Of a stretch of DNA of 24,213 bases, positions 16,756 to 23,866 are shown one piece after another. Location: assembly GCA_045599305.1 (NCBI GenBank), contig JAZRVU010000084.1, positions 1-24,213 on the forward strand, in the 5' to 3' direction. The position numbers and the translations under genes are program-made. A model generated the notes under the pieces. That model did no database searches, was not told the origin of the DNA, and worked only from the letters and a program-made list of their open reading frames with translations. Every line of letters begins with the position of its first letter. Positions within the stretch are counted from its first letter, which is position 1. The stretch is from SIG588 sp045599305. GTDB taxonomy: Bacteria > Bacillota > Clostridia > Oscillospirales > Acutalibacteraceae.

Positions 16756-18087
16756 ATGGGACTTATTAAAGCAGGGATCGGCGCTCTGGGCGGGGTGCTG
16801 GCAGATCAGTGGAAGGAATTTTTCTATTGCGAAGCACTTCCGAAGGACGTGCTGATGCGCAAGGGCGAAAAGCGTGTCGGCGGCCGCTCCTCCAACACTA
16901 AGGGAAGCGATAACATCATTTCCAACGGCTCCGGCATCGCGGTGGCCGACGGCCAGTGCATGATCATCGTGGAACAGGGCAAGATCGTGGAAGTCTGCGC
17001 CGAGCCCGGCGAGTTTACATATGACACCTCCACCGAGCCCTCGATCTTTGCGGGTAGCCTGGGTGAGAGCATCAAAGAGACCTTCAAAACGCTCGGCAAG
17101 CGTTTCACCTACGGCGGCGATACCGGCAAGGATCAGCGCGTCTACTATTTCAACCTGAAGGAACTCATCGACAACAAGTTCGGCACGGCCAATCCGGTGC
17201 CCTTCCGCGTGGTCGACAGCCGCATCGGTCTGGATGTGGATGTGTCACTGCGCTGCAACGGCGTCTATTCTTACAAGATCGCCGACCCGCTCCTGTTCTA
17301 CACCAACGTTTGCGGCAATGTCAGCAGCGAATACACCCGCAATGAGATCGACGGCCAGCTGAAGACGGAATTCATCAGCGCTCTGCAGCCGGCTTTGGCC
17401 AAGCTGTCCGATATGGAGATCCGCCCCAACCAGATCATCGCGCACAACACCGAACTGGAAAATGCCATGAACGAGGCGCTGTCCGCCAAGTGGGGCGAGC
17501 TGCGTGGCCTGAAGGTCGTGTCGGTCGCTCTGGGCTCCGTCACGCTGCCTGAGGAAGATCAGCAGATGATCAAGGATCTGCAGAAGACCGCCGTCTACCG
17601 CGATCCCACCATGGGCGCGGCTGCCGTGGTCGGCGCACAGGCCGAGGCGATGAAGACCGCCGCCGGCAACTCCGCCGGTGCCATGACCGGCTTTATGGGC
17701 ATGGGCATGGCCATGAACGCGGGCGGCATGAACGCCGCGAATCTCTATGCCATGGGTCAGCAGCAGGCACCGCAGGCCGCACCGCAGCAGGCCGCACCGC
17801 AGCAGGCCGCTCCCGCAGCGGGCACGTGGCAGTGCCAGTGCGGTGCCGCCGCCACCGGTAAATTCTGCCCGGAATGCGGCGCTCCCAAGCCGGCCGAGGA
17901 TGGCTGGACCTGTGCCTGCGGCACGGTGAACAAGGGTAAATTCTGCCAGAACTGCGGCGCCAAGAAGCCCGCGGGCGCGCTGCTTTACAAGTGCGACAAG
18001 TGCGGCTGGGAGCCGGAGGATCCGGCACACCCGCCGAAATTCTGCCCCGATTGCGGCGACCCGTTTGACGAGAACGACGCCAAATAA
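16756..18087 (+). CDS. SPFH-domain protein with three C-terminal zinc ribbons (YdjI-like)
   Basis: A 443-residue protein. An N-terminal SPFH/band-7-type domain (about 20-280) is the stomatin/flotillin fold that builds membrane-attached rings and microdomains. It is followed by a Met/Ala/Gly-rich hydrophobic stretch (about 285-335) and an Ala/Gln/Pro linker with APQQA repeats (338-356). Then come three four-Cys zinc ribbons: Cys360/362/371/374, Cys386/388/397/400 and Cys413/416/430/433. The ATG at 16756 has GAAAGGAG seven bases before it. The frame is open upstream to 15064, antisense to tldD, but that part has no protein similarity and precedes the promoter. Layout matches Bacillus YdjI, which links the PspA stress protein to the membrane. 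First gene of a four-gene unit. Confidence 0.88.
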   Translation: MGLIKAGIGALGGVLADQWKEFFYCEALPKDVLMRKGEKRVGGRSSNTKGSDNIISNGSGIAVADGQCMIIVEQGKIVEVCAEPGEFTYDTSTEPSIFAGSLGESIKETFKTLGKRFTYGGDTGKDQRVYYFNLKELIDNKFGTANPVPFRVVDSRIGLDVDVSLRCNGVYSYKIADPLLFYTNVCGNVSSEYTRNEIDGQLKTEFISALQPALAKLSDMEIRPNQIIAHNTELENAMNEALSAKWGELRGLKVVSVALGSVTLPEEDQQMIKDLQKTAVYRDPTMGAAAVVGAQAEAMKTAAGNSAGAMTGFMGMGMAMNAGGMNAANLYAMGQQQAPQAAPQQAAPQQAAPAAGTWQCQCGAAATGKFCPECGAPKPAEDGWTCACGTVNKGKFCQNCGAKKPAGALLYKCDKCGWEPEDPAHPPKFCPDCGDPFDENDAK

Positions 18088-18127
18088 TTTGGCCGACGGC
18101 ACATAAAATAAGCGGGGAAGTGATCGA

Positions 18128-19213
18128 ATGGCGGTAATCCAGGAATACAAATGTCCCTGCTGCGGCGGTGCCATTGCGTTCGACAGCACGATCCAGAAGA
18201 TGAAGTGCCCCTACTGCGACACCGAGTTCGAGATGGATGCGCTCAAAGCATATGATGACGCGCTGCAGGCAGAGCGACCCGATAATATGGAGTGGAACAC
18301 GTCCACGGGCGCCGAATGGCAGGCGGGCGAGGCCGACGGCCTGCGCTCCTACGTTTGCCGTTCCTGCGGCGGCGAGATCATCGCCGATGTGACCACGGGC
18401 GCCACCTCCTGCCCTTATTGCGGCAATCCCGTGGTGATGATGGAGAGCTTTGCCGGTGATCTCAAGCCGGATCTGGTGATCCCCTTCAAGGTGGACAAAG
18501 AAGCCGCCAAGGCGGGGCTTCAGCGGCATCTGAACGGCAAAAAACTGCTTCCCAAGGTGTTCCGCGATCAGAACCACATCGATGAGATCAAGGGCGTCTA
18601 CGTGCCCGTGTGGCTGTTCGATACCGAAGCGGATGCCAACATCCGTTACCGCGCCACCCGCGTGCGCGCCTGGAGTGACAGCAGTTACAATTACACCGAG
18701 ACCAGTTTCTTTTCCGTGCTGCGCGCCGGCAATCTGTCGTTTGAGGCGGTGCCGGTGGACGGCTCCGAAAAAATGTCCAATGAGATGATGGAATCCATCG
18801 AGCCGTATGACCTTTCCGAAGCGGTGGATTTCCAGACGGCGTATCTGGCGGGCTATCTGGCCGATAAGTATGACGTGACGGCCGAGCAGAGCGTGGAGCG
18901 GGCGAACGAGCGGGTGAAGCACAGCACCGAGGCGGCCTTTGCCGAAACGGTGCAGGGCTTTACCACCGTGGCCCCCGAAAGCACCGGCGTGAGCCTCTCC
19001 GGCGGCCGTGTGCGGTATGCGCTCTATCCCGTGTGGCTGCTCAACACCACCTGGAACGGCGAGCAGTACAAGTTCTGCATGAACGGGCAGACCGGCAAAT
19101 TCGTGGGCGATCTCCCCATCGACAAGAGCCTGAAATCCAAGTATTTCTGGCAGACAGTGGGCATTGCCGGCGGTATCGCGCTGGCCATCCTGCTGCTCAT
19201 CGGGTTGCTGTGA
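18128..19213 (+). CDS. Zinc-ribbon protein with C-terminal membrane anchor (YdjG-like)
   Basis: A 361-residue protein with two N-terminal TFIIB-like zinc ribbons (Cys9/12/27/30 and Cys77/80/95/98). A beta-rich middle domain (about 105-330) follows, containing VIPFKVDKEAA and KGVYVPVWLFD, then a single C-terminal transmembrane helix (about 337-361) with no tail, so the bulk should face the cytosol. It resembles the Bacillus YdjG type. It starts 40 bp after the SPFH gene with GGGGAAGTG at 18114-18122, and its stop touches the ribosome binding site of the next gene. A membrane anchor for the SPFH zinc-ribbon protein is a reasonable inference; no enzymatic motif is seen. Confidence 0.82.
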   Translation: MAVIQEYKCPCCGGAIAFDSTIQKMKCPYCDTEFEMDALKAYDDALQAERPDNMEWNTSTGAEWQAGEADGLRSYVCRSCGGEIIADVTTGATSCPYCGNPVVMMESFAGDLKPDLVIPFKVDKEAAKAGLQRHLNGKKLLPKVFRDQNHIDEIKGVYVPVWLFDTEADANIRYRATRVRAWSDSSYNYTETSFFSVLRAGNLSFEAVPVDGSEKMSNEMMESIEPYDLSEAVDFQTAYLAGYLADKYDVTAEQSVERANERVKHSTEAAFAETVQGFTTVAPESTGVSLSGGRVRYALYPVWLLNTTWNGEQYKFCMNGQTGKFVGDLPIDKSLKSKYFWQTVGIAGGIALAILLLIGLL

Positions 19214-19226
19214 GGAGGGGACGGAC

Positions 19227-20054
19227 ATGAAAAGATACATGAAATGGCTCGCCCCGCTGTTCGCCCTGCTGCTGTGTGTCATGATGGCTCTCCCGGCTTC
19301 GGCCGAAGAGGAGGTGCCACCGCTGTTGGATGCGGCCGACCTGTTCACTCCCGATGAGGAGACCTTTCTGCTGCAGAAACTGGATGCCCTGCGTGAGCAG
19401 TACGGCTTCACAGCCGCCGTGGTCACCGCCGACGATCTCGGCGGCGAAGACCCCGAGGCCTTTGCCGACGACTGCTATGACTATTTTTACGGTGTGAATA
19501 CCGACGGTGCCCTGCTGCTCATCAGCATGGAGCCGGGTAATCATTACTGTCACATCTCCACCAGCGGCTTCGGTATCAAGGCCATGACGGATGCCGGCAT
19601 CGACTATATGCTGGACGATATCGTGGACGACCATCTGGCTGACGGCGACTATATCGGCGGGGCGCAGGCCTTTGCCCGGCTGAGCGACGAGTTCGTCCGG
19701 CAGGCCAAGACCGGTGAGCCGTACGATGTCGGACATATGCCCGGCGAGGCGAAGAAAGGCATCACGGCCGGCAAGGTGTTCTTCTGGATCATCCTGAGTT
19801 TCGGCATCGGCCTCATCGCGGCGGCGATCCGTTCGGCAAGCCTCACCTCTGCCATGAAGACGGTGCGTGCCCAGACGGCAGCCAACAGTTATGTGAAGCC
19901 CGGCAGCATGAATGTGACGAATGCGCTGGAATTCTTCCTCTATGCGAACGTGACCCGCACCGCCCGCCCGTCCTCTTCGAGCAGCAGCGGCGGCAGCAGT
20001 ACCCACATGTCCTCCTCCGGCGGTACGCACGGCGGCGGCGGACGCAGTTTTTGA
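19227..20054 (+). CDS. TPM-domain membrane protein with Gly/Ser-rich tail (YdjH-like)
   Basis: A 275-residue protein with an N-terminal signal peptide (hydrophobic 7-23, likely cut after ASA, residue 26). An extracytoplasmic TPM domain (about 33-160) follows, with LLDAADLFTPDEE, YGFTAAVVTADDLGG and TDGALLLISMEPG. Next are one transmembrane helix (about 183-201) and a cytosolic tail ending in a Ser/Gly-rich GGTHGGGGRSF. The TPM fold has been linked to phosphatase activity and photosystem II repair in plants; in Firmicutes its role is unclear. ATG 19227 is chosen because GAGGAGGGG lies six bases before it and the signal peptide begins there. The gap to the previous stop is 13 bp. Third gene of the SPFH unit. 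Confidence 0.87.
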   Translation: MKRYMKWLAPLFALLLCVMMALPASAEEEVPPLLDAADLFTPDEETFLLQKLDALREQYGFTAAVVTADDLGGEDPEAFADDCYDYFYGVNTDGALLLISMEPGNHYCHISTSGFGIKAMTDAGIDYMLDDIVDDHLADGDYIGGAQAFARLSDEFVRQAKTGEPYDVGHMPGEAKKGITAGKVFFWIILSFGIGLIAAAIRSASLTSAMKTVRAQTAANSYVKPGSMNVTNALEFFLYANVTRTARPSSSSSSGGSSTHMSSSGGTHGGGGRSF

Positions 20055-20074
20055 AAAGACAGGAGGAAACGAGT

Positions 20075-20635
20075 ATGAGTATTTTTGATTCTTTGAAGAA
20101 AACAGCCGAAAACGCGGTAAAAAGCGCCGTGAACAAGGCCGTCAGCCGGTCCGAGACGTTCACCTTCGCCGCGCTGCCCGAAAGCGTGGAGGAACTCAAA
20201 GCGCTGCCCGAGGCGGTGCTCGATACCCCGTTCAAGGCCGCGGCACTCACCGTCTGTGCGCTGTGCGCCTATGCTGCCGCTCCCGAGATCGGTGTCGAGA
20301 TGCTGAATTTCCTCAAAGGCCCTCAGCCGCTTTCCGCCTATGAACTGCAGTTCCTGAAGGAGCGTTTCCAGGGCAAAAAATATCTGCCTTTCTCCTATTT
20401 CAAGGGTGCCGCGCCGGAGAATGACTACACGCCGGCCGAGCCCTTCACCGTCACCGTGTCCACCAACCCCTATTCCTACGATCAGGATGGGTATGCGGTG
20501 CTGTATCTGACCTCCGGCGGTGCCGACAGCCCGCGGCAGGTCAAACTGCGCGCCAAGGGCAGCCAGTGGTTCTTGTGGGAGCAGTTCCTGATGCCCGATA
20601 TCCGCAAACCGAAGTCGGAGGACCCCTGGGCCTGA
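20075..20635 (+). CDS. DUF6935-like hypothetical protein
   Basis: A 186-residue protein, probably cytosolic or peripherally attached: an amphipathic N-terminus (MSIFDSLKKTAENAVKSAVN), an Ala-rich helical segment at about 55-68 that is too short and polar for a confident membrane span, then a conserved-looking block LSAYELQFLKERFQGKKYLP, and a beta-rich C-terminus. It resembles proteins I recall as DUF6935; this family name is not checked. It has no recognised function. AGGAGG at 20061-20066 precedes the ATG, and the gene starts 20 bp after the TPM gene and just before the terminator. It is therefore the last member of the SPFH unit and may be a partner of the membrane complex. Confidence 0.75.
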   Translation: MSIFDSLKKTAENAVKSAVNKAVSRSETFTFAALPESVEELKALPEAVLDTPFKAAALTVCALCAYAAAPEIGVEMLNFLKGPQPLSAYELQFLKERFQGKKYLPFSYFKGAAPENDYTPAEPFTVTVSTNPYSYDQDGYAVLYLTSGGADSPRQVKLRAKGSQWFLWEQFLMPDIRKPKSEDPWA

Positions 20636-20647
20636 CCCAGATCATCG

Positions 20648-20683
20648 TAACAGCCGTCTGTCAGCAGACGGCTGTTATTTTTT
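20648..20683 (+). terminator. Intrinsic terminator after the SPFH unit
   Basis: TAACAGCCGTCTG (20648-20660) pairs perfectly with CAGACGGCTGTTA (20665-20677), followed by TTTTTT. It isolates the four-gene SPFH unit from sigG. Confidence 0.92.
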
Positions 20684-20771
20684 CTCCAACTTTTGCCACC
20701 GCTCCTGCCGCATGGCATCCCGCCGAACGGGTCATACTTTTGACGAGAACGGGAAAAGGTGGGAGTGCGGT

Positions 20772-21542
20772 TTGTATAACAAGGTGGAGATCTGCGGGGT
20801 AAACACGTCGACACTCAAGGTGCTCAGCGAGGCGGAAAAGGAGCGGCTGCTGCGGGAGATGCACGACGGCACCAATCCTCATGCGCGTGAGGAGATGGTC
20901 AATGGCAATCTGCGGCTGGTGCTCAGCGTGATCCAGCGGTTCACGGGGCGCGGCGAAAATCTGGATGATCTGTTTCAGGTGGGGTGCATCGGCCTCATCA
21001 AAGCGATCGACAATTTCGATATCACGCAGAACGTGCGGTTTTCCACTTACGGCGTCCCCATGATCATCGGCGAGATCCGCCGCTATCTGCGGGACAACAA
21101 CAGCGTGCGCATCAGCCGTTCGGTGCGGGACATGGCCTATCGGGCCATGCAGGTGAAGGAGCGGCTGACGAATGAGCGGCAGCGGGAGCCCACGGTGGAG
21201 GAGATCGCACGGGAATTGGATGTCCCGCGCGAGGACGTGGTGATGGCGTTGGAGTCGGTGGTGGAGCCGGTGAGCCTGTATGAGCCGGTCTATTCCGACG
21301 GCGGCGACACCATCTATGTGATGGATCAGGTGGGGGACAGCGACGACGACCGCAACTGGCTGGACGAGATCGCGCTGAAGGAGGCCATCCGGGGGCTGGG
21401 CGAGCGGGAAAAGCGCATCCTTGACCTGCGCTTTTTCAAGGGTCTCACACAGGTGGAGGTCTCGGCCGAGATCGGCATCAGCCAGGCACAGGTGAGCCGC
21501 CTGGAAAAAGGGGCTCTGCAGCGGATCAAAAAGCAGCTGTGA
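20772..21542 (+). CDS. sigG: Forespore-specific RNA polymerase sigma factor G
   Basis: Sigma-G directs late gene expression inside the engulfed forespore. The 256-residue product starts (M)YNKVEICGVNTS, a sigma-G signature. It contains region 2 (NGNLRLVLSVIQRF at about 44-57, DDLFQVGCIGLIKAIDNFD at 65-83, FSTYGVPMIIGEIRRYLRD at 90-108), region 3, and region 4 with the helix-turn-helix TQVEVSAEIGISQAQVSRLE (226-245). The start is TTG at 20772, because AGGTGG at 20757-20762 is nine bases upstream and the family N-terminus begins there; the frame is open upstream to 20712. spoIIGA and sigE, the usual upstream neighbours, are absent. No convincing forespore promoter was recognised in 20684-20770. 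It shows that the organism belongs to a sporulating lineage. Confidence 0.95.
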   Translation: MYNKVEICGVNTSTLKVLSEAEKERLLREMHDGTNPHAREEMVNGNLRLVLSVIQRFTGRGENLDDLFQVGCIGLIKAIDNFDITQNVRFSTYGVPMIIGEIRRYLRDNNSVRISRSVRDMAYRAMQVKERLTNERQREPTVEEIARELDVPREDVVMALESVVEPVSLYEPVYSDGGDTIYVMDQVGDSDDDRNWLDEIALKEAIRGLGEREKRILDLRFFKGLTQVEVSAEIGISQAQVSRLEKGALQRIKKQL

Positions 21543-21543
21543 G

Positions 21544-21576
21544 AATACGCGCACGGGCGGCCGTGCGCGTATTTTT
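21544..21576 (+). terminator. Intrinsic terminator after sigG
   Basis: AATACGCGCACGG (21544-21556) pairs with CCGTGCGCGTATT (21561-21573), with a run of five T at 21572-21576. It starts right behind the sigG stop. Confidence 0.9.
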
Positions 21577-21643
21577 GTTTGTCCGGCATATTATCCGCTC
21601 GCCCGGCATAGGATGAAAACAAAAAACACCGGAGGTGAAACAC

Positions 21644-21940
21644 GTGTTTTGTCGGATCACGGAACTGCACAACAAGGAGGTCATCAGCGTCTGCGACGGC
21701 ACCCGGCTCGGGTGTGTGGACGATGTGGAGGTGGATACCCACACCGCCCAACTCGTCTCCATCGTGCTGCACGGGCGCCCCAAGGCGTGGGGTCTGCTGG
21801 GGTGCGAGGAGGATATCGTCATCCCGTGGAAGGAGATCGAGGTCATCGGGGAGGAGACCATTCTGGTCAACCGTCCCGGCCCCTGCGGCGACGGGCACCG
21901 CGGCGGCCTGTGCCACGGCATTTTCGGCCGGGTAAAATAA
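21644..21940 (+). CDS. YlmC/YmxH-type PRC-barrel sporulation protein
   Basis: A 98-residue cytosolic protein of the YlmC/YmxH family, a PRC-barrel-like beta fold: FCRITELHNKEVISVCDGTRLG, then DDVEVDTHTAQLVSIVLHG, IVIPWKEIEVIGEETILV. In Bacillus and many clostridia it lies just behind sigG, as here, although its molecular role is not known. The start is GTG at 21644, because GGAGGTG (21631-21637) is six bases upstream; the GTG inside that site (21635) would be too early. Because a strong terminator precedes it, either read-through or a promoter in 21577-21630 is needed; none stands out. The Cys/His/Gly-rich C-terminus is slightly longer than in short YlmC proteins. Confidence 0.85.
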   Translation: MFCRITELHNKEVISVCDGTRLGCVDDVEVDTHTAQLVSIVLHGRPKAWGLLGCEEDIVIPWKEIEVIGEETILVNRPGPCGDGHRGGLCHGIFGRVK

Positions 21941-21962
21941 TAAAAAAAATTTGAAAAAGGGC

Positions 21963-21991
21963 TTGCAATTTGCCAATATATGTGGTATACT
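21963..21991 (+). promoter_or_regulatory. Promoter for rpsB-tsf
   Basis: TTGCAA (21963-21968), 17-bp spacer, TATACT (21986-21991) with a TG-extended -10, preceded by an A-rich tract. The form closely matches the tuf promoter (same -35 and spacer). It gives a leader of about 100 nt. Confidence 0.82.
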
Positions 21992-22027
21992 ACCAAAGCC
22001 AAAAATATTATTTCACACGCAGGTGGC

Positions 22028-22069
22028 AAAGGAACGGTCGGTGCCGGCAGGGCCGGTGGCTGTTCTTTT
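22028..22069 (+). promoter_or_regulatory. Stem-loop in the rpsB leader
   Basis: AAAGGAACGGTCG (22028-22040) pairs over 13 positions, including G-U pairs, with TGGCTGTTCTTTT (22057-22069); a smaller hairpin fits inside. No U-run follows, and the ribosome binding site lies about 17 nt downstream. S2 autoregulates rpsB-tsf in E. coli through its leader, so a similar control is plausible. Pairing was judged by eye. Confidence 0.45.
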
Positions 22070-22101
22070 CTGCGGAGGAAAAACCAAGGAGGAAACAAAC
22101 T

Positions 22102-22848
22102 ATGGCAGTCGTATCCATGAAACAGCTGCTGGAAGCCGGTGTCCATTTCGGCCACCAGACCCGCCGCTGGAACCCCAAAATGGCCCCGTACATCTTTACG
22201 GAGCGCAACGGTATCTACATCATCGACCTGCAGAAGACCGTCCGCAAGCTGGAGGAAGCGTATATGTTCGTGCGTGACCTCACCGCTAACGGCCAGACCG
22301 TTCTGTTCGTCGGCACCAAGAAGCAGGCTCAGGACTCCATCCGTGAGGAAGCGGTCCGCGCCGGCGCTTACTATGTGAATGCCCGCTGGCTGGGCGGTAT
22401 GCTCACCAACTTCCGCACCATCCGCGGCCGTGTGGCTCGTTTGAATCAGCTGCACACCATGCGTGAGGACGGCACCTTCGATCTGCTGCCCAAGAAGGAA
22501 GTCATCAAGCTCGAGCACGAGATCGAAAAGCTCGAAAAGTTCCTCGGCGGTATCCAGGAAATGAAGAAGTTGCCCGGTGCGCTCTTCGTGGTCGATCCGC
22601 GCAAGGAAAAGATCGCTGTCGCCGAGGCGAAGAAGTTGGGTATCCCGGTGGTCGCCATTGTCGATACCAACTGCGATCCCGACGAAGTCGACTATGTCAT
22701 CCCCGGCAACGACGATGCCATCCGTGCTGTCAAGCTGATCGCCGGTGTGATGGCCAACGCCATCATCGAAGGCAACCAGGGCGAGCAGAACGCCGCCGAA
22801 GAGACGGCGAAGGTCGAGGAGACTGACGAAGAGGCGGCTGCGGAATAA
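22102..22848 (+). CDS. rpsB: 30S ribosomal protein S2
   Basis: S2 binds late to the small subunit near the mRNA exit, bridging head and body with S1-type contacts. The 248-residue product begins MAVVSMKQLLEAGVHFGHQTRRWNPKM and contains IYIIDLQKT, VLFVGTKKQAQ, NARWLGGMLTNF and PGALFVVDPRKE, all standard. It ends in an acidic Glu/Ala tail. The ATG at 22102 has AAGGAGG (22086-22092) nine bases before it. The frame is open upstream to 21970, but that runs through the promoter and leader. First gene of the rpsB-tsf operon, 39 bp before tsf. Confidence 0.98.
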   Translation: MAVVSMKQLLEAGVHFGHQTRRWNPKMAPYIFTERNGIYIIDLQKTVRKLEEAYMFVRDLTANGQTVLFVGTKKQAQDSIREEAVRAGAYYVNARWLGGMLTNFRTIRGRVARLNQLHTMREDGTFDLLPKKEVIKLEHEIEKLEKFLGGIQEMKKLPGALFVVDPRKEKIAVAEAKKLGIPVVAIVDTNCDPDEVDYVIPGNDDAIRAVKLIAGVMANAIIEGNQGEQNAAEETAKVEETDEEAAAE

Positions 22849-22887
22849 TCCCGCCGTTTGAATGAAATACGAAAGGACTGGATATAT

Positions 22888-23805
22888 ATGGCATTTACCG
22901 CGAAAGACGTGCAGGCGCTGCGTGAGAGAACCGGCGTCGGCATGATGGAATGCAAGAAGGCCCTGACCGAGACCGACGGCGATATGGAAAAGGCGATCGA
23001 CGTCCTGCGTGAAAAAGGTCTTGCCAAGGCTGCCAAAAAGGCCGGCCGTATCGCGGCCGAGGGCGTGGCGTTTGCCACCGTGTATGAGGACAAGAAGGTC
23101 GGCGTGGTCGTCGAGGTCAACTCCGAGACCGACTTCGTGGCCAAGAACCCGCAGTTCCAGGCGTTCGTGGCCTCCATTGCCGACACGGTTGCCGAGTACA
23201 ACCCCGCCAACCTCGAAGAACTGCTGACCAAGCCCTGCGGCGAGAACGAGTCCGTCACCGCCGCTCTGCAGGAGAAGATCCTCGTCATCGGCGAGAACAT
23301 GACCGTGCGTCGCTTCGTCCGTTACGAGGGCGACTGCGTGGCGTATGTCCACGGCGGCGGCCGCATCGGCGTGCTGGTCCGTTTTGAGGCGGACGGCGTG
23401 GCCCGTGATGCGCTGGTCGAGTGCGGCAAGGACGTGGCGATGCAGATCGCTGCCCTGAACCCGCTGTACCTCTCCAAGGAATCCGTTCCCGCTGCCGATC
23501 TCGAGCACGAGCGTGCCCTGCAGATCGCCGAGATCAAGAACGATCCCAAGAACGCGAGCAAGCCGGATCAGATCATCGAAAAGATGGTCGAGGGCAAGCT
23601 GCGCAAGTTCTTCGAGGAGAACTGCCTGCTGCAGCAGGCCTTCGTGAAGAACGGCGACGTCAACGTGGAACAGTATATCAACGACTGTGCCAAACAGGCC
23701 GGCGGCTCGCTGAAGCTCGTCGATTTCGTCCGCTTTGAAAAGGGCGAGGGTCTGCAGAAGCGCGAAGATGACTTCGCCGCCGAAGTGGCCAGCATGATGA
23801 AATAA
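22888..23805 (+). CDS. tsf: Translation elongation factor Ts
   Basis: EF-Ts is the guanine-nucleotide exchange factor that recycles EF-Tu. The 305-residue product begins MAFTAKDVQALRERTGVGMM with the conserved ECKKAL and has ETDFVAKN (the EF-Tu contact motif) in the core. Two related halves follow, including YVHGGGRIGVLVRF and VAMQIAAL. The ATG at 22888 has AAAGGA at 22872-22877, rather far upstream. The frame is open to 22858, but the N-terminus of the family fixes the start. Co-transcribed with rpsB; a terminator follows at once. Its substrate EF-Tu is encoded in the same window. Confidence 0.97.
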   Translation: MAFTAKDVQALRERTGVGMMECKKALTETDGDMEKAIDVLREKGLAKAAKKAGRIAAEGVAFATVYEDKKVGVVVEVNSETDFVAKNPQFQAFVASIADTVAEYNPANLEELLTKPCGENESVTAALQEKILVIGENMTVRRFVRYEGDCVAYVHGGGRIGVLVRFEADGVARDALVECGKDVAMQIAALNPLYLSKESVPAADLEHERALQIAEIKNDPKNASKPDQIIEKMVEGKLRKFFEENCLLQQAFVKNGDVNVEQYINDCAKQAGGSLKLVDFVRFEKGEGLQKREDDFAAEVASMMK

Positions 23806-23820
23806 GTTACCTGCATAAGA

Positions 23821-23857
23821 AAACCGCCGTGGCATCTGCCGCGGCGGTTTTTGTTTT
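23821..23857. terminator. Terminator after tsf, likely bidirectional
   Basis: AAACCGCCGTGGC (23821-23833) pairs with GCCGCGGCGGTTT (23838-23850, one G-U), followed by a T-rich run to 23857. On the other strand TTTT follows the stem, so the convergent GtrA-like gene may use it too. Confidence 0.88.
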
Positions 23858-23866
23858 TGGTGCCGT

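Noticed and set aside
20723..20766. A possible sigma-F-like promoter just before sigG
   Set aside because: A TCATA-like -35 and a GGAAAAGGTG -10-like segment are 15 bp apart, but the -10 would overlap the ribosome binding site, leaving no leader, and several key bases differ.
21526..23835. A 769-codon minus-strand open frame under ylmC, rpsB and tsf
   Set aside because: The plus-strand frames are certain ribosomal genes. The opposite frame is low-complexity and crosses a promoter and a terminator.
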